The translations under genes and the position numbers were made by a program. A stretch of 64,000 bases of DNA from Bacillota bacterium (GTDB taxonomy: Bacteria > Bacillota_A > Clostridia > Lachnospirales > Lachnospiraceae). The number at the start of each line of letters is the position of its first letter. Position 1 is the first letter of the stretch. The stretch covers positions 124,001 through 188,000 of the forward strand of contig JAEZTQ010000005.1 of NCBI GenBank assembly GCA_023443625.1, written 5' to 3'. This document shows, one piece after another, positions 26,781 through 34,729 of this stretch. Under the pieces are notes generated by a model. That model searched no databases. It had not been told where the DNA came from and saw nothing but the letters and a program-made list of their open reading frames with translations.

Positions 26781-27083
26781 TTACCTATCCTTAGTTTCTT
26801 CTAATTTTCCTTTTATACGGTCCATCTTATCAACAAATAGCAAAACTTCTGCAACCACTTCATATAATTCTGGAGGAATCATATTACCAATTTCAATTTT
26901 AGACAAAGAGCTTGCCAGCTTCTCATCTTGATGAAGGGGTATGTCTACTTCCTTTGCCCTTGCAATAATTTTATCTGCCAAATAACCCTTACCAGAGGCT
27001 AATACCTTAGGCGCCTCATCTCTTGGATCATATGCAATTGCCACTGCAGTTTTCGTCTTTGGCGTATTACTTTGCTGTTTCAT
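26781..27083 (-). CDS. Stand-alone FlhB C-terminal domain protein (YlqH type)
   Basis: 100 residues matching only the cytoplasmic domain of the type III export switch proteins FlhB/EscU. Recognisable are AVAIAYDPRDEAPKVLASG, IIARAKEVDIP and IGNMIPPELYEVVAEVLLFV. The autocleavage motif NPTH of true FlhB is replaced by DPRD, so self-cleavage is not expected. There is no membrane domain. Homologues such as B. subtilis YlqH lie in the same rnhB neighbourhood, and their function is unknown. No other flagellar export gene is nearby. Confidence 0.88.
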   Translation of the reverse strand: MKQQSNTPKTKTAVAIAYDPRDEAPKVLASGKGYLADKIIARAKEVDIPLHQDEKLASSLSKIEIGNMIPPELYEVVAEVLLFVDKMDRIKGKLEETKDR

Positions 27084-27172
27084 TCAATAACCATGGCCTT
27101 TCATAACCTGCAAACTTTAGATTCCAAAATACCTTAGGAAATAAAATTAATAGCTGACAGTCAAATTAAGTT

Positions 27173-27964
27173 TTATACTCCTAATATATTTTTCAAGAAA
27201 CTTTTTCTATGTATTGGGGTAATACCCAATCTTTTAATAGCTTCAATATGTTTGGCAGCGCCGTATCCTTTATTACTTGCCCAATCATAACCAGGAAATA
27301 TCTTATCATATGCAACCATAAGACGGTCTCTTGTAACCTTAGCAACAATACTTGCCGCTGCTATGGATACACTTTTAGCATCACCTTTAATAATGGGCAC
27401 TTGCTTAATATCAACTTGGGGTATGGTAACTGCATCATTTAATAATATATCGGGCTTAACTTGCAAATTACTTATAGCCTTACGCATAGCTTCATAGGTG
27501 GCCTGTAGGATATTCATTTCATCAATTTGTTCAGGAGGTACACTACCAATACCAAGGGCTATGGCCTTGGAAACTATCTCATCATATAATTCTTCCCGTT
27601 TCTTTTCGGATAATTGCTTAGAATCATTTAGATATAGTATATTGCAGTCCTTTGGTAAAATTACGGCACTGGCAATAACCGGCCCTGCAAAGGGACCTCT
27701 TCCCACCTCATCAACACCGCAGATATATTGATAGTTACTATATTTATTCTCGTATTCCTTCATAGCCTCCAAGCGATTTATTTCATTTTGTTTAGCCTCT
27801 AATCTATTTCTATATTGATTACAAATTGTAATTACACCGCTTCTCTCATCTTGTTCATACTTTTTAAGCAATTGGGGAAGCTCTGTCTCCATTGCCTGCA
27901 TAAATTCCAACTTAATGAGGGATATCTTCTTAGGTATATCGAAAGTATCATTGTCCTTTTCCAT
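27173..27964 (-). CDS. rnhB: Ribonuclease HII
   Basis: 263 residues from the ATG at 27964, which has GGGAGA eight bases upstream; another ATG 15 bases earlier has a poorer site. An N-terminal helical extension of about 80 residues, rich in charged residues, precedes the catalytic domain and is common in Gram-positive RNase HII. Active-site acidic residues occur in CGVDEVGRGPFAGPV, LNDSKQLSEKKREELY, LLNDAV and the C-terminal AYDKIFPGYDWASNKGYG. It removes RNA from RNA-DNA hybrids and misincorporated ribonucleotides. It follows ylqF by about 50 bases. Confidence 0.96.
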   Translation of the reverse strand: MEKDNDTFDIPKKISLIKLEFMQAMETELPQLLKKYEQDERSGVITICNQYRNRLEAKQNEINRLEAMKEYENKYSNYQYICGVDEVGRGPFAGPVIASAVILPKDCNILYLNDSKQLSEKKREELYDEIVSKAIALGIGSVPPEQIDEMNILQATYEAMRKAISNLQVKPDILLNDAVTIPQVDIKQVPIIKGDAKSVSIAAASIVAKVTRDRLMVAYDKIFPGYDWASNKGYGAAKHIEAIKRLGITPIHRKSFLKNILGV

Positions 27965-28018
27965 AAAAGTGTCTCCCATATATCATATTATCCATAAATT
28001 CATTGTTGCTAAGTATTA

Positions 28019-28903
28019 TTATATAAACGTGCCTACCTTCTCCTCTGGCGGAAACTCTAAAGTGATATTTCCAAGCTTGGTGCCTCGAAAATCATCTAAT
28101 AATATCAAAGCGGCACGTTCTAAATCCGGTTCTCCGCCTTTTAGAAGGCATGCTCTCTTAATGGCTATTCTCTCAAGAATTATTGCTGCTCCCTTAATAT
28201 CATCCTCAGTATCCTCAGTTTCAATTTCAAAACGATTGGCTAAAACTGATGGATAATGTTTGTTTAATATCATAATTAGTTCTAGAGATAAATCCCTTGT
28301 TTCAACAATATTATCATTAATTGAGCCAATGAGTGCCAATCTTAAGCCTACGGACTGATCTTCAAACTTTGGCCATAGAATTCCTGGGGTATCAAGTAGT
28401 TCCGTGAATTTATTCAGCCTAATCCATTGCTTACCCTTAGTAACACCAGGCTTATTACCTGTCTTAGCACTAGCCTTGCCAACAAAGCTATTGATAAAGG
28501 TGGATTTGCCCACATTGGGTATTCCCACAATCATGGCTCTTACAGGGCGATTTAATATGCCCTTCTTTCTGTCTCGTTCAATTTTGGCCTGACAGGCTTT
28601 ATTAACAATATCCTGAACCTGTTTTACTCCGCTACCACTTTTAGAATTAATCAAAGCAGCATAAAAGCCCTTTGCTTCAAAATAATCTTTCCAAGCATAG
28701 TTATACCGTTGATCTGCCATATCACTTTTATTTAAAAGAATTACTCTCGATTTATTTCTCGCCAATGCATCAATATCAGGATTCTTGCTGGAAAATGGGA
28801 TTCTGGCATCCACCAACTCAATCACCACATCAATCAGCTTCATATCCTCTTGCATCATACGCCTTGCCTTGGCCATATGGCCTGGGTACCATTGAAAATG
28901 CAT
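28019..28903 (-). CDS. rbgA: Ribosome biogenesis GTPase YlqF (RbgA)
   Basis: 294 residues with the circularly permuted GTPase order: G4 (LLNKSDMAD, about 56-64) precedes G1 (GIPNVGKST, about 129-137) and G3 (LLDTPGILWP). The N-terminus MHFQWYPGHMAKARRMM is a signature of this family, with the catalytic-type His. The C-terminal helical domain contacts the 50S subunit. It is needed for late large-subunit assembly. It lies nine bases after lepB, in the rplS-lepB-ylqF-rnhB series. Confidence 0.96.
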   Translation of the reverse strand: MHFQWYPGHMAKARRMMQEDMKLIDVVIELVDARIPFSSKNPDIDALARNKSRVILLNKSDMADQRYNYAWKDYFEAKGFYAALINSKSGSGVKQVQDIVNKACQAKIERDRKKGILNRPVRAMIVGIPNVGKSTFINSFVGKASAKTGNKPGVTKGKQWIRLNKFTELLDTPGILWPKFEDQSVGLRLALIGSINDNIVETRDLSLELIMILNKHYPSVLANRFEIETEDTEDDIKGAAIILERIAIKRACLLKGGEPDLERAALILLDDFRGTKLGNITLEFPPEEKVGTFI

Positions 28904-28912
28904 AAAATCCTC

Positions 28913-29542
28913 CTATTTTTTCACTGTATCACCGGAGTCCGTGCCCTCATTGTTCTGAGCATCACTTAATAAGTTCAATTTATTTACAAAATTAAAGGGA
29001 TTCAAACGTATAAAAGCTTCTCCTACTATCTCATCCCTTCGAATAGTTCCAACACTTGCAAAACGGCTGTCCTCGCTATTATTACGATTATCTCCCAGAA
29101 CGAAATATTCATTCTCCTCCAATTTAATTTCTTCCTTCGCAAGGCCATAGTTATTCATTGTTTCAGAGACAATGATATCCATAACTATTTCACCATTGAT
29201 ATAGATTTGTCCATCCTTTATCTGAATAGTCTCTCCAGGTAATCCTATAACACGTTTGATATTATAATAGCTATGTTCTTTACTGCCTCTTTTAAATACA
29301 ATAACATCAAAACGCTTCGGTTCGATGAAGTGATAAGTAAATTTATTGATAATAATTGAATCACCATCATATAAGGTCTTTTCCATTGATATGCCCACCA
29401 TATTAGTCTTCTCCAGGGCATAATTAATGATAAAATAGGCTAAAAAAATCACAGCAGCAATCTGAGCCGCCCAGATAAAAATTTTGATTAATATTTTCCT
29501 GATTTTAGACCCTTTGCCTTCATTATCAAAATCAAAATTCAT
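28913..29542 (-). CDS. lepB: Signal peptidase I
   Basis: 209 residues from the ATG at 29542; a GTG one codon upstream is equally possible given AGGGATAGGTG ahead of it. One N-terminal membrane segment (about 18-42) anchors a periplasm-facing catalytic domain. The Ser/Lys dyad is in GISMEKTLYDGD (Ser about 52) and YNIKRVIGLPGE (Lys about 96), and box E reads FVLGDNRNNSEDSR. It removes signal peptides from exported proteins. It is followed closely by ylqF and preceded by the rplS terminator, so it probably has its own promoter. Confidence 0.95.
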   Translation of the reverse strand: MNFDFDNEGKGSKIRKILIKIFIWAAQIAAVIFLAYFIINYALEKTNMVGISMEKTLYDGDSIIINKFTYHFIEPKRFDVIVFKRGSKEHSYYNIKRVIGLPGETIQIKDGQIYINGEIVMDIIVSETMNNYGLAKEEIKLEENEYFVLGDNRNNSEDSRFASVGTIRRDEIVGEAFIRLNPFNFVNKLNLLSDAQNNEGTDSGDTVKK

Positions 29543-29620
29543 CACCTATCCCTACCCCTCCTCAATAAATAAAATCTGTTACATTTATTGTTTATAGATA
29601 TCTTCTCTTAAGATGTTGTA

Positions 29621-29686
29621 TTTTTAATGATATAGGATATAACTTCCTATATCATTAAAAAGGGACAATCACTTAAGTATTGTCCC
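29621..29686 (-). terminator. Double hairpin terminator of rplS
   Basis: On the minus strand GGGACAAT pairs with ATTGTCCC (29686-29662) and is followed by TTTTT, a classic rho-independent terminator 11 bases after rplS. A second perfect 17-bp palindrome (29621-29637 / 29645-29661) overlaps the T run, giving a back-up hairpin. Confidence 0.88.
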
Positions 29687-29696
29687 TTCGCTGTAT

Positions 29697-30044
29697 TTAT
29701 CTGATTAACTCTTTAACTTTAGCTTTCTTACCTACTCTGGAACGTAAATAGAAGAGCTTAGCTTTTCTAACTTTACCATATCTTATAACTTCGATTCTAT
29801 CGATGCTAGGACTGTGAAGCGGCCAGGTTTTCTCAACGCCGATACCGTTGGATGTTTTTCTAACAGTAAAGGTTTCTCTTGCTCCGCCGTTCTGTCTCTT
29901 TAATACGGTTCCTTCAAATACCTGTAATCTTTCACGATTACCTTCTTTTACTTTTGCGTATACTTGAATTGTATCGCCTACGTTGAAGTCTGCAACTTCA
30001 GCTTTAAGCTGTTCAGCTTCAATACTTTTAATAATATCGTTCAT
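29697..30044 (-). CDS. rplS: 50S ribosomal protein L19
   Basis: 115 residues, standard L19 length. Diagnostic segments are [34 protein letters not shown] and [22 protein letters not shown], with a basic C-terminus ([20 protein letters not shown]). It bridges the ribosomal subunit interface. It is transcribed from its own promoter through a structured leader (30064-30125) and ends at a strong terminator. It therefore forms a single-gene unit, separate from trmD upstream. Confidence 0.98.
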   Translation of the reverse strand: MNDIIKSIEAEQLKAEVADFNVGDTIQVYAKVKEGNRERLQVFEGTVLKRQNGGARETFTVRKTSNGIGVEKTWPLHSPSIDRIEVIRYGKVRKAKLFYLRSRVGKKAKVKELIR

Positions 30045-30063
30045 TTTGTGACCTCCTATTATT

Positions 30064-30125
30064 TAGATGTTCTTAACACGAATCGGCTTTGCCCTGTATC
30101 AGAGGACCATCCTTTCTCACATCTA
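30064..30125 (-). ncRNA. Structured leader of rplS (L19 leader-like)
   Basis: On the minus strand TAGATGT (30125-30119) pairs with ACATCTA (30070-30064). It encloses a conserved-looking core with GGAUGGUCCUCU, a GGCAAAGCC hairpin and CGAUUCG. It starts next to the predicted transcription start and closes just before the AGGAGG of rplS. Position and layout fit the Firmicute L19 autoregulatory leader, but I could not run a covariance search. Confidence 0.55.
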
Positions 30126-30128
30126 GTT

Positions 30129-30157
30129 ACTTTAGCATAAATCAGGACAATTTGCAA
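30129..30157 (-). promoter_or_regulatory. Promoter of rplS
   Basis: Minus-strand TTGCAA (30157-30152), 17-base spacer, TAAAGT (30134-30129), immediately upstream of the structured leader. Confidence 0.65.
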
Positions 30158-30262
30158 GAGCTTTTTTTCTTGACTAATATGATTAATATTCATTTCTCTC
30201 TGGTCTTATGCCTTAGACTAGTTGAAGCCAAACTATAACATTAACATTGAACAAATACAAAG

Positions 30263-31039
30263 TTAATTAACCTCGTAGTTCTTCTGGAAAATTAAACGGG
30301 TAAGATATTCACGTTCTTTTTCCGTAAGTTCCGCATTTTCCAGTAAATCAGGCCTTCTTTCATAGGTACGTAGAATGGACTGCTCTCGTCTCCAAGCCTC
30401 TATATTAGCATGATGCCCTGACAAAAGTACCCCAGGTACTTTTGTCCCCATAAAAGTCTCCGGCCTGGTATACTGGGGATATTCTAAGAGGTTGTCCTGC
30501 AAGGATTCAAATTCGCTAGAAACCTCATTATTAAGTACACCGGGTACCAACCTTGCAATTGCATCTATCATAACCATAGCTGGCAATTCTCCACCTGTTA
30601 AAACATAGTCTCCGATGGAAATATAATCCGTAACCACCATTTCCAATACTCTTTCATCTATTCCTTCATAATGTCCGCATAAAAAGATTAAATCCTCTTC
30701 TCTAGACAGTTCCTGAGCCATTTTCTGGGTAAATAAGCTTCCTTGAGGTGTTACATAGATAACACGGGGGTTTTTCGTATCAGAAACATGGCTATTTGAC
30801 ATTTTAATATGGTTTGCCAGGTAACCATAGGCTTTATAGATTGGTTCTGCCTGCATCACCATTCCAGCTCCACCACCGTAAGGATAATCATCAACTCTGC
30901 TATGCTTATCCTCACTAAAATCTCTTATATTTACCGTATTAACCGAAATCAAACCTTTATCTATAGCTCTGCCCGTGATGCTGGTGTTAAGTCCTTGCTG
31001 TATCATTTCCGGAAAAAGCGTAAGTACGTGAAAATCCAT
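30263..31039 (-). CDS. trmD: tRNA (guanine-37-N1)-methyltransferase
   Basis: 258 residues. SPOUT-class motifs are present: VLTLFPEMI at the N-terminus, [40 protein letters not shown] and the C-terminal [19 protein letters not shown]. It methylates G37 of tRNAs reading CNN codons, preventing +1 frameshifts. It follows rimM by four bases, as in most bacteria, so the two share a transcript. The gap to rplS is about 220 bases and contains the rplS promoter and leader. Confidence 0.98.
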   Translation of the reverse strand: MDFHVLTLFPEMIQQGLNTSITGRAIDKGLISVNTVNIRDFSEDKHSRVDDYPYGGGAGMVMQAEPIYKAYGYLANHIKMSNSHVSDTKNPRVIYVTPQGSLFTQKMAQELSREEDLIFLCGHYEGIDERVLEMVVTDYISIGDYVLTGGELPAMVMIDAIARLVPGVLNNEVSSEFESLQDNLLEYPQYTRPETFMGTKVPGVLLSGHHANIEAWRREQSILRTYERRPDLLENAELTEKEREYLTRLIFQKNYEVN

Positions 31040-31043
31040 AATC

Positions 31044-31550
31044 TTATATTAACCCCTTCATTAAATGTACTGTTATTCTCTTATTTTCAAGATCTACATC
31101 CAGGATACATTCCTTGATGGAGGGCAATAGAATTTCTTTCCCCTCTAAGGTTTTAACCACATATACATCATTGGCAGCAGATGTAAGTATCTCCTTTAAT
31201 ATTCCTAGCTTTTCCCCTTCATCAGAAAACACTTCCGAATCAATCAAATCACAAATAAAATATTCATCCTCTTCCAGCTTAACTGCTTTATCTCTTGTTA
31301 TAAGCAAATCCCTGCCCCGGTATTTTTCAATATCATTAATATTGTCAATCCCCTTAAACTTCAAGATAACCATTTGCTTGAAATATTTAACTCCTTCAAT
31401 CTCTAAAGGAATAAGTTCTTTACCCGTATCAAGTAAAATATCTTTTAACTGTGTAAAACGATTGAAATCGTCCGTTGTGGGGAAGACCTTTACCTCTCCC
31501 TTAATTCCATGTGTCGAGGAGATAACCCCAACTCTAAGATACTCTTCCAT
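31044..31550 (-). CDS. rimM: 16S rRNA processing protein RimM
   Basis: 168 residues with the N-terminal RimM barrel ([24 protein letters not shown]) and a C-terminal PRC-barrel ([21 protein letters not shown] ... [14 protein letters not shown]). It binds S19 and assists 30S head maturation. AGAGGA precedes the ATG. Unusually, it is separated from khpA by about 500 bases that contain a terminator and a tandem repeated element. It therefore needs its own promoter; the AT-rich stretch 31560-31790 offers several weak candidates (for example TTTACA-17-TAGAAT on the minus strand). Confidence 0.95.
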   Translation of the reverse strand: MEEYLRVGVISSTHGIKGEVKVFPTTDDFNRFTQLKDILLDTGKELIPLEIEGVKYFKQMVILKFKGIDNINDIEKYRGRDLLITRDKAVKLEEDEYFICDLIDSEVFSDEGEKLGILKEILTSAANDVYVVKTLEGKEILLPSIKECILDVDLENKRITVHLMKGLI

Positions 31551-31778
31551 ATGCTTAATGTCCTCTTTATACTATATTTATTTATAATAATATCAAATGA
31601 TATAATTTTCATCTTCATTATAGTTATAGCTATAATAATCCCACAATAATTCATGCTATTTAGTTTATATAAAATATTCTCAGCTTATCTAGTTTGTATT
31701 ATCATACTTATAATACTTCTTGTCTTAATTATTAATTTATTTTCTCTATTCTATAATACTATTATTATAGTGTAAAAA

Positions 31779-31966
31779 TAAAAAGCAATTTTCACACTTA
31801 GAAGTTTGTGCCTGCGTAATCCTCGGCACAACCTAGCTCAAAGGGAAGGAATGTACTGTTAGTGTGAATTATTAAAAAGCATAATTCACACCTAGAAGTT
31901 TGTGCCTGCGTAATCCTCGGCACAACCTAACTCAAAGGGAAGGAATGTACTGTTAGTATGTATAAA
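31779..31966. repeat. Tandem duplicated structured element, 94-base period, unknown
   Basis: Two adjacent copies start at about 31779 and 31873. Over the 76 bases from 31791 and from 31885 they differ at only three positions. Each copy has a 7-bp hairpin (TTGTGCC, 12-base loop, GGCACAA). Copy 1 is also flanked by TTCACACT ... AGTGTGAA. The junction makes an 11-bp hairpin (GTGTGAATTAT ... ATAATTCACAC, 31862-31891). The identical cores beside divergent AT-rich flanks suggest a conserved RNA or mobile repeat. I do not recognise it as a known riboswitch. The rest of the gap (31551-31778) is AT-rich with no gene. Confidence 0.9.
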
Positions 31967-32007
31967 AAGAAGCTGATCTATTATGCCATTTAGACATAAC
32001 AGACAGC
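31961..32007 (-). terminator. Rho-independent terminator of the rpsP-khpA transcript
   Basis: On the minus strand GCTGTCTGTTATG pairs with CATAATAGATCAGC (one bulge, one G-U), followed by TTCTTTTTATA. It lies about 40 bases after khpA and separates it from rimM. Confidence 0.82.
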
Positions 32008-32048
32008 CTCCTGGATTCTGCTTAGGAAAAACTGCAAATGGAGTACTG

Positions 32049-32279
32049 CTACTGCAGAATCTCAACAACTACCTTCTTGTCATCCTTTGTTGCGGCTGCC
32101 TTAACTACGGTACGAATGGATTTTGCGATACGGCCTTGTTTACCGATCACTTTACCCATATCATCAGAAGCGACCTTTAATTCCACAACAATTGCTTTCT
32201 CGGTTTCTTTTTCCGTAACAACAACCTCATCGGGATGATCCACGAGTGATTTAGCGATAACTTCGACTAATTCCTTCAT
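32049..32279 (-). CDS. khpA: KH-domain RNA-binding protein KhpA (YlqC)
   Basis: 76 residues from the ATG at 32279, seven bases after AGGAGGT; the GTG two codons upstream is too close to that site. A single KH domain has the GxxG loop in MGKVIGKQGRIAKSIRTVVKAAA. KhpA partners with KhpB in Firmicutes and binds RNA, influencing cell size and division. It sits 77 bases after rpsP in the usual rpsP-khpA-rimM order, although here a terminator follows it. Confidence 0.95.
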   Translation of the reverse strand: MKELVEVIAKSLVDHPDEVVVTEKETEKAIVVELKVASDDMGKVIGKQGRIAKSIRTVVKAAATKDDKKVVVEILQ

Positions 32280-32356
32280 CTTCACTACCTCCTATACAAA
32301 ATATAGAAGTGGAAAAAGACACAAAGTGTCTTCTCCATACTCCACACCGATGCTTA

Positions 32357-32599
32357 TTAAAGAATACCAGAATTCTTAAAAATCTTGCCTACTGTATCTG
32401 TCGGTTGTGCACCATTTGCTAACCATTTCTTTGCTGCTTCCTCGTTTACGCTGAAAGCGCTAGGGTTTTTGGTAGGATCATAAGTACCGATTTCCTCGAT
32501 AAATCTACCATCTCTTGGTGACTTGGAATCAGAAACAACGATTCTATAGAAAGGAGCCTTTTTTTGTCCCATTCTCTTTAATCTAATTTTTACTGCCAT
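32357..32599 (-). CDS. rpsP: 30S ribosomal protein S16
   Basis: 80 residues, standard length. The N-terminal [37 protein letters not shown] and the C-terminal [12 protein letters not shown] are typical. It binds 16S rRNA early in 30S assembly. AAGGAGGTGAAATAAA precedes the ATG. An extended -10 promoter lies about 65 bases upstream, so rpsP-khpA can be transcribed independently of ffh. Confidence 0.98.
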   Translation of the reverse strand: MAVKIRLKRMGQKKAPFYRIVVSDSKSPRDGRFIEEIGTYDPTKNPSAFSVNEEAAKKWLANGAQPTDTVGKIFKNSGIL

Positions 32600-32663
32600 T
32601 TTATTTCACCTCCTTAAATTCATAAGTATTAGAATGCCAATTCTAAGGAATCAGCTACTAACT

Positions 32664-32672
32664 ATTATATCA
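32664..32672 (-). promoter_or_regulatory. Extended -10 promoter of rpsP-khpA
   Basis: The minus strand reads TGATATAAT (TG extension plus perfect TATAAT) in the 180-base gap between ffh and rpsP. The -35 is poor. Confidence 0.5.
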
Positions 32673-32779
32673 CTGACGGATTACTCCAAACTATGATATA
32701 AATTTATATTGTAAATGTTAATATCTTTGGAAGCTCCTTATTTCATAAGCTTCTTAGTTTTACAACAATACAAGACGAA

Positions 32780-34123
32780 TTAAAATCCGAAAGGCATCTT
32801 AAATTTATTATGTTTTCCGCCTTTTCCTAACATTCCAGAGAACTGCTTTGACATCTTCTTAAACTGCTCTACTTGCTTAACAAGAGCATTAACTTCACTG
32901 ATATCCACACCTGCTCCGGCTGCAATTCGTTTCTTACGAGAAGGATTTAATAAGGACGGATTAGACCGTTCTGCCTTCGTCATAGAATTTATGATTGCTT
33001 CGGGTTTAGAGAGGGCATTATCATCAATATCTATCCCCTTTAGCTGCTTGCCCATACCCGGTATCATACCAAGTAAATCTGTAATACCACCCATCTTCTT
33101 AACTTGCTGCATATTCTCTAGGAAATCATTAAAATCAAATTCCGCTTTTTTTAGCTTCTTTTCTAATTCCTTAGCTTTTGTTTCATCAAACTCAGCCTGT
33201 GCTTTATCAATGAGGGTAAGGATATCTCCCATTCCTAGAATTCTTGATGCCATACGATCTGGATAAAATTGCTCCAAATCAGAAAGCTTCTCACCCATAC
33301 CAATATATAAAATCGGGCGTCCAGTAACAGCTTTAATGGAAAGAGCTGCACCACCTCTGGTATCACCATCTAACTTAGTTAAAATAACGCCGTCAATTGT
33401 TAGCTTTTCATTGAACATCTCGGATACATTAACCGCATCCTGTCCTGTCATAGCATCTACTACGAGAATTGTCTGATGTACAGTAATATTTGCTTTAATC
33501 TCCTGAAGCTCTTCCATCATGGCTTCATCAATATGAAGTCGACCTGCTGTATCTAATATAACCACATTGTAATTATTCTTAGCTGCATGTTCCATAGCAG
33601 CCTTTGCTATATTCACAGGCTTATGCTTATCGCCCATTGAGAATACACTGACTCCCTGTTTGTCTCCATTGATTTGCAGCTGATCAATCGCTGCCGGACG
33701 ATAGATATCGCAAGCAACTAATAATGGATTTCTTCCCTTTGATTTAAGCTTTCCTGCTAACTTTGCTACAGTCGTTGTTTTACCTGCACCCTGAAGACCG
33801 CACATCATAAGTACAGTGATTTCATTAGAGGGTCGTAACTGTAGTTCAACGGTATTTTCACCTAATAGATTAACCATCTCTTCGTTAACAATCTTTATAA
33901 CCATCTGTCCTGGAGTCAAGCTGTTTAGAACATCCTGTCCAACTGCACGCTCAGAAACTCTGTTCACAAAACTCTTAACAACCTTAAAGTTAACATCGGC
34001 TTCTAGAAGAGCCATCTTTACTTCCTTTAAAGCAGCTTTAACATCTGCCTCAGAAAGTCTTCCTTTTCCCTTTAAGCTTTTAAATATATTCTGAAGTTTA
34101 TCGGATAAGTTTTCAAATGCCAT
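32780..34123 (-). CDS. ffh: Signal recognition particle protein Ffh (SRP54)
   Basis: 447 residues: N domain (1-85), G domain with GLQGAGKTT (about 107-115), DTAGR and TKLDGD, and a C-terminal M domain (about 295-447). The M domain carries the RNA-binding SKPEAIINSMTKAERSNPSLLNPSRKKRIAAGAG segment in two adjoining parts, and methionine-rich helices. It binds signal peptides and 4.5S/6S RNA and targets ribosomes to FtsY. It lies three bases after ylxM. Its receptor gene ftsY is about 15 kb away at 49209, not adjacent as in many relatives. Confidence 0.98.
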   Translation of the reverse strand: MAFENLSDKLQNIFKSLKGKGRLSEADVKAALKEVKMALLEADVNFKVVKSFVNRVSERAVGQDVLNSLTPGQMVIKIVNEEMVNLLGENTVELQLRPSNEITVLMMCGLQGAGKTTTVAKLAGKLKSKGRNPLLVACDIYRPAAIDQLQINGDKQGVSVFSMGDKHKPVNIAKAAMEHAAKNNYNVVILDTAGRLHIDEAMMEELQEIKANITVHQTILVVDAMTGQDAVNVSEMFNEKLTIDGVILTKLDGDTRGGAALSIKAVTGRPILYIGMGEKLSDLEQFYPDRMASRILGMGDILTLIDKAQAEFDETKAKELEKKLKKAEFDFNDFLENMQQVKKMGGITDLLGMIPGMGKQLKGIDIDDNALSKPEAIINSMTKAERSNPSLLNPSRKKRIAAGAGVDISEVNALVKQVEQFKKMSKQFSGMLGKGGKHNKFKMPFGF

Positions 34124-34126
34124 AAA

Positions 34127-34501
34127 TTAAAGCTCCTTTAAAATATCGTCTGCCAAGGTTACTATGTTACTGATATTTGCTATATCTCCTGAATATGTTG
34201 TATCATCTACGATCGTTTTGATCGTGTTTAATTTATCTTTAATTGATTGAAATTTACTTACTAAGGATAGCTTCGCCTCATATTCTCTTAATTCTAAGGT
34301 GCAGCGCTTTACGATGTCATACACACCCTGTCTGCTGATACCCTGTTCAGCGGCTATCTCACTAAGGGATAGATCATTTAATACATAATCCTCAAAAATT
34401 TGCTTCTTATGGTCACTTAATAATTCACCATAAAAGTCGTAAAGTATGGATTGCTGGACAATTTCCTCTAATTTATCTATCTGTGTTTTACTTTGCCCCA
34501 T
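34127..34501 (-). CDS. ylxM: YlxM-type SRP-associated helix-turn-helix protein
   Basis: 124 residues from the ATG at 34501, eight bases after AGGTGG; this matches the family length of about 110-125. The frame is open for 66 codons further upstream, but that stretch lies upstream of the promoter found here. The core SEIAAEQGISRQGVYDIVKR is a sigma-factor-like helix-turn-helix. YlxM is encoded beside ffh in Firmicutes and in streptococci stimulates SRP GTPase activity. The C-terminal half is helical and acidic. Transcription begins inside an 11-bp inverted repeat that may be an operator. Confidence 0.9.
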   Translation of the reverse strand: MGQSKTQIDKLEEIVQQSILYDFYGELLSDHKKQIFEDYVLNDLSLSEIAAEQGISRQGVYDIVKRCTLELREYEAKLSLVSKFQSIKDKLNTIKTIVDDTTYSGDIANISNIVTLADDILKEL

Positions 34502-34510
34502 TTCATTCAC

Positions 34511-34539
34511 CACCTGTAAAGGTTTTTTCTTTACAGGTG
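34511..34539. promoter_or_regulatory. 11-bp inverted repeat across the ylxM-ffh transcription start
   Basis: CACCTGTAAAG (34511-34521) and CTTTACAGGTG (34529-34539) flank a 7-base loop. The -10 ends at 34541, so the predicted start falls inside the repeat; the other arm holds the ylxM ribosome site (AGGTGG). It could be a repressor operator, or an mRNA hairpin hiding the ribosome site if transcription starts further upstream. Confidence 0.6.
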
Positions 34540-34540
34540 C

Positions 34541-34569
34541 AGTATATATGAATTTAGGAGTATTGTCAA
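34541..34569 (-). promoter_or_regulatory. Sigma-A promoter of ylxM-ffh
   Basis: Minus-strand TTGACA (34569-34564), 17-base spacer, TATACT (34546-34541). Consensus -35 and ideal spacing. Confidence 0.82.
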
Positions 34570-34629
34570 GTAGAATATTTGAATTTACATCAATAAGAAC
34601 GGCTACTGAACGACCTAAGAACGGCTCGT

Positions 34630-34667
34630 AAAAGGACAGGGTATAATTTCTTATACACTGCCCTTTT
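34630..34667. terminator. Hairpin between the ABC exporter operon and ylxM
   Basis: On the minus strand AAAAGGGCAG pairs with CTGTCCTTTT (one G-U), and inside it GTATAA pairs with TTATAC around a GAAA tetraloop. T-rich arms on both strands suit a terminator of the exporter transcript, about 60 bases after its stop. Confidence 0.65.
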
Positions 34668-34729
34668 AGGCTATTCAGGCTAGATGACATTGGTTTCACA
34701 ACAACATAACCTTTTTCATATAAATTTCT

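Noticed and set aside
31779..31966. CRISPR array or known tandem riboswitch (glycine type)
   Set aside because: The two copies abut without unique spacers, and the conserved core shows none of the glycine, c-di-GMP, TPP or SAM riboswitch signatures I know.
34502..34699. N-terminal extension of ylxM by 66 codons
   Set aside because: Would begin upstream of the promoter and inside the preceding terminator hairpin; the downstream ATG gives normal length and a ribosome site.
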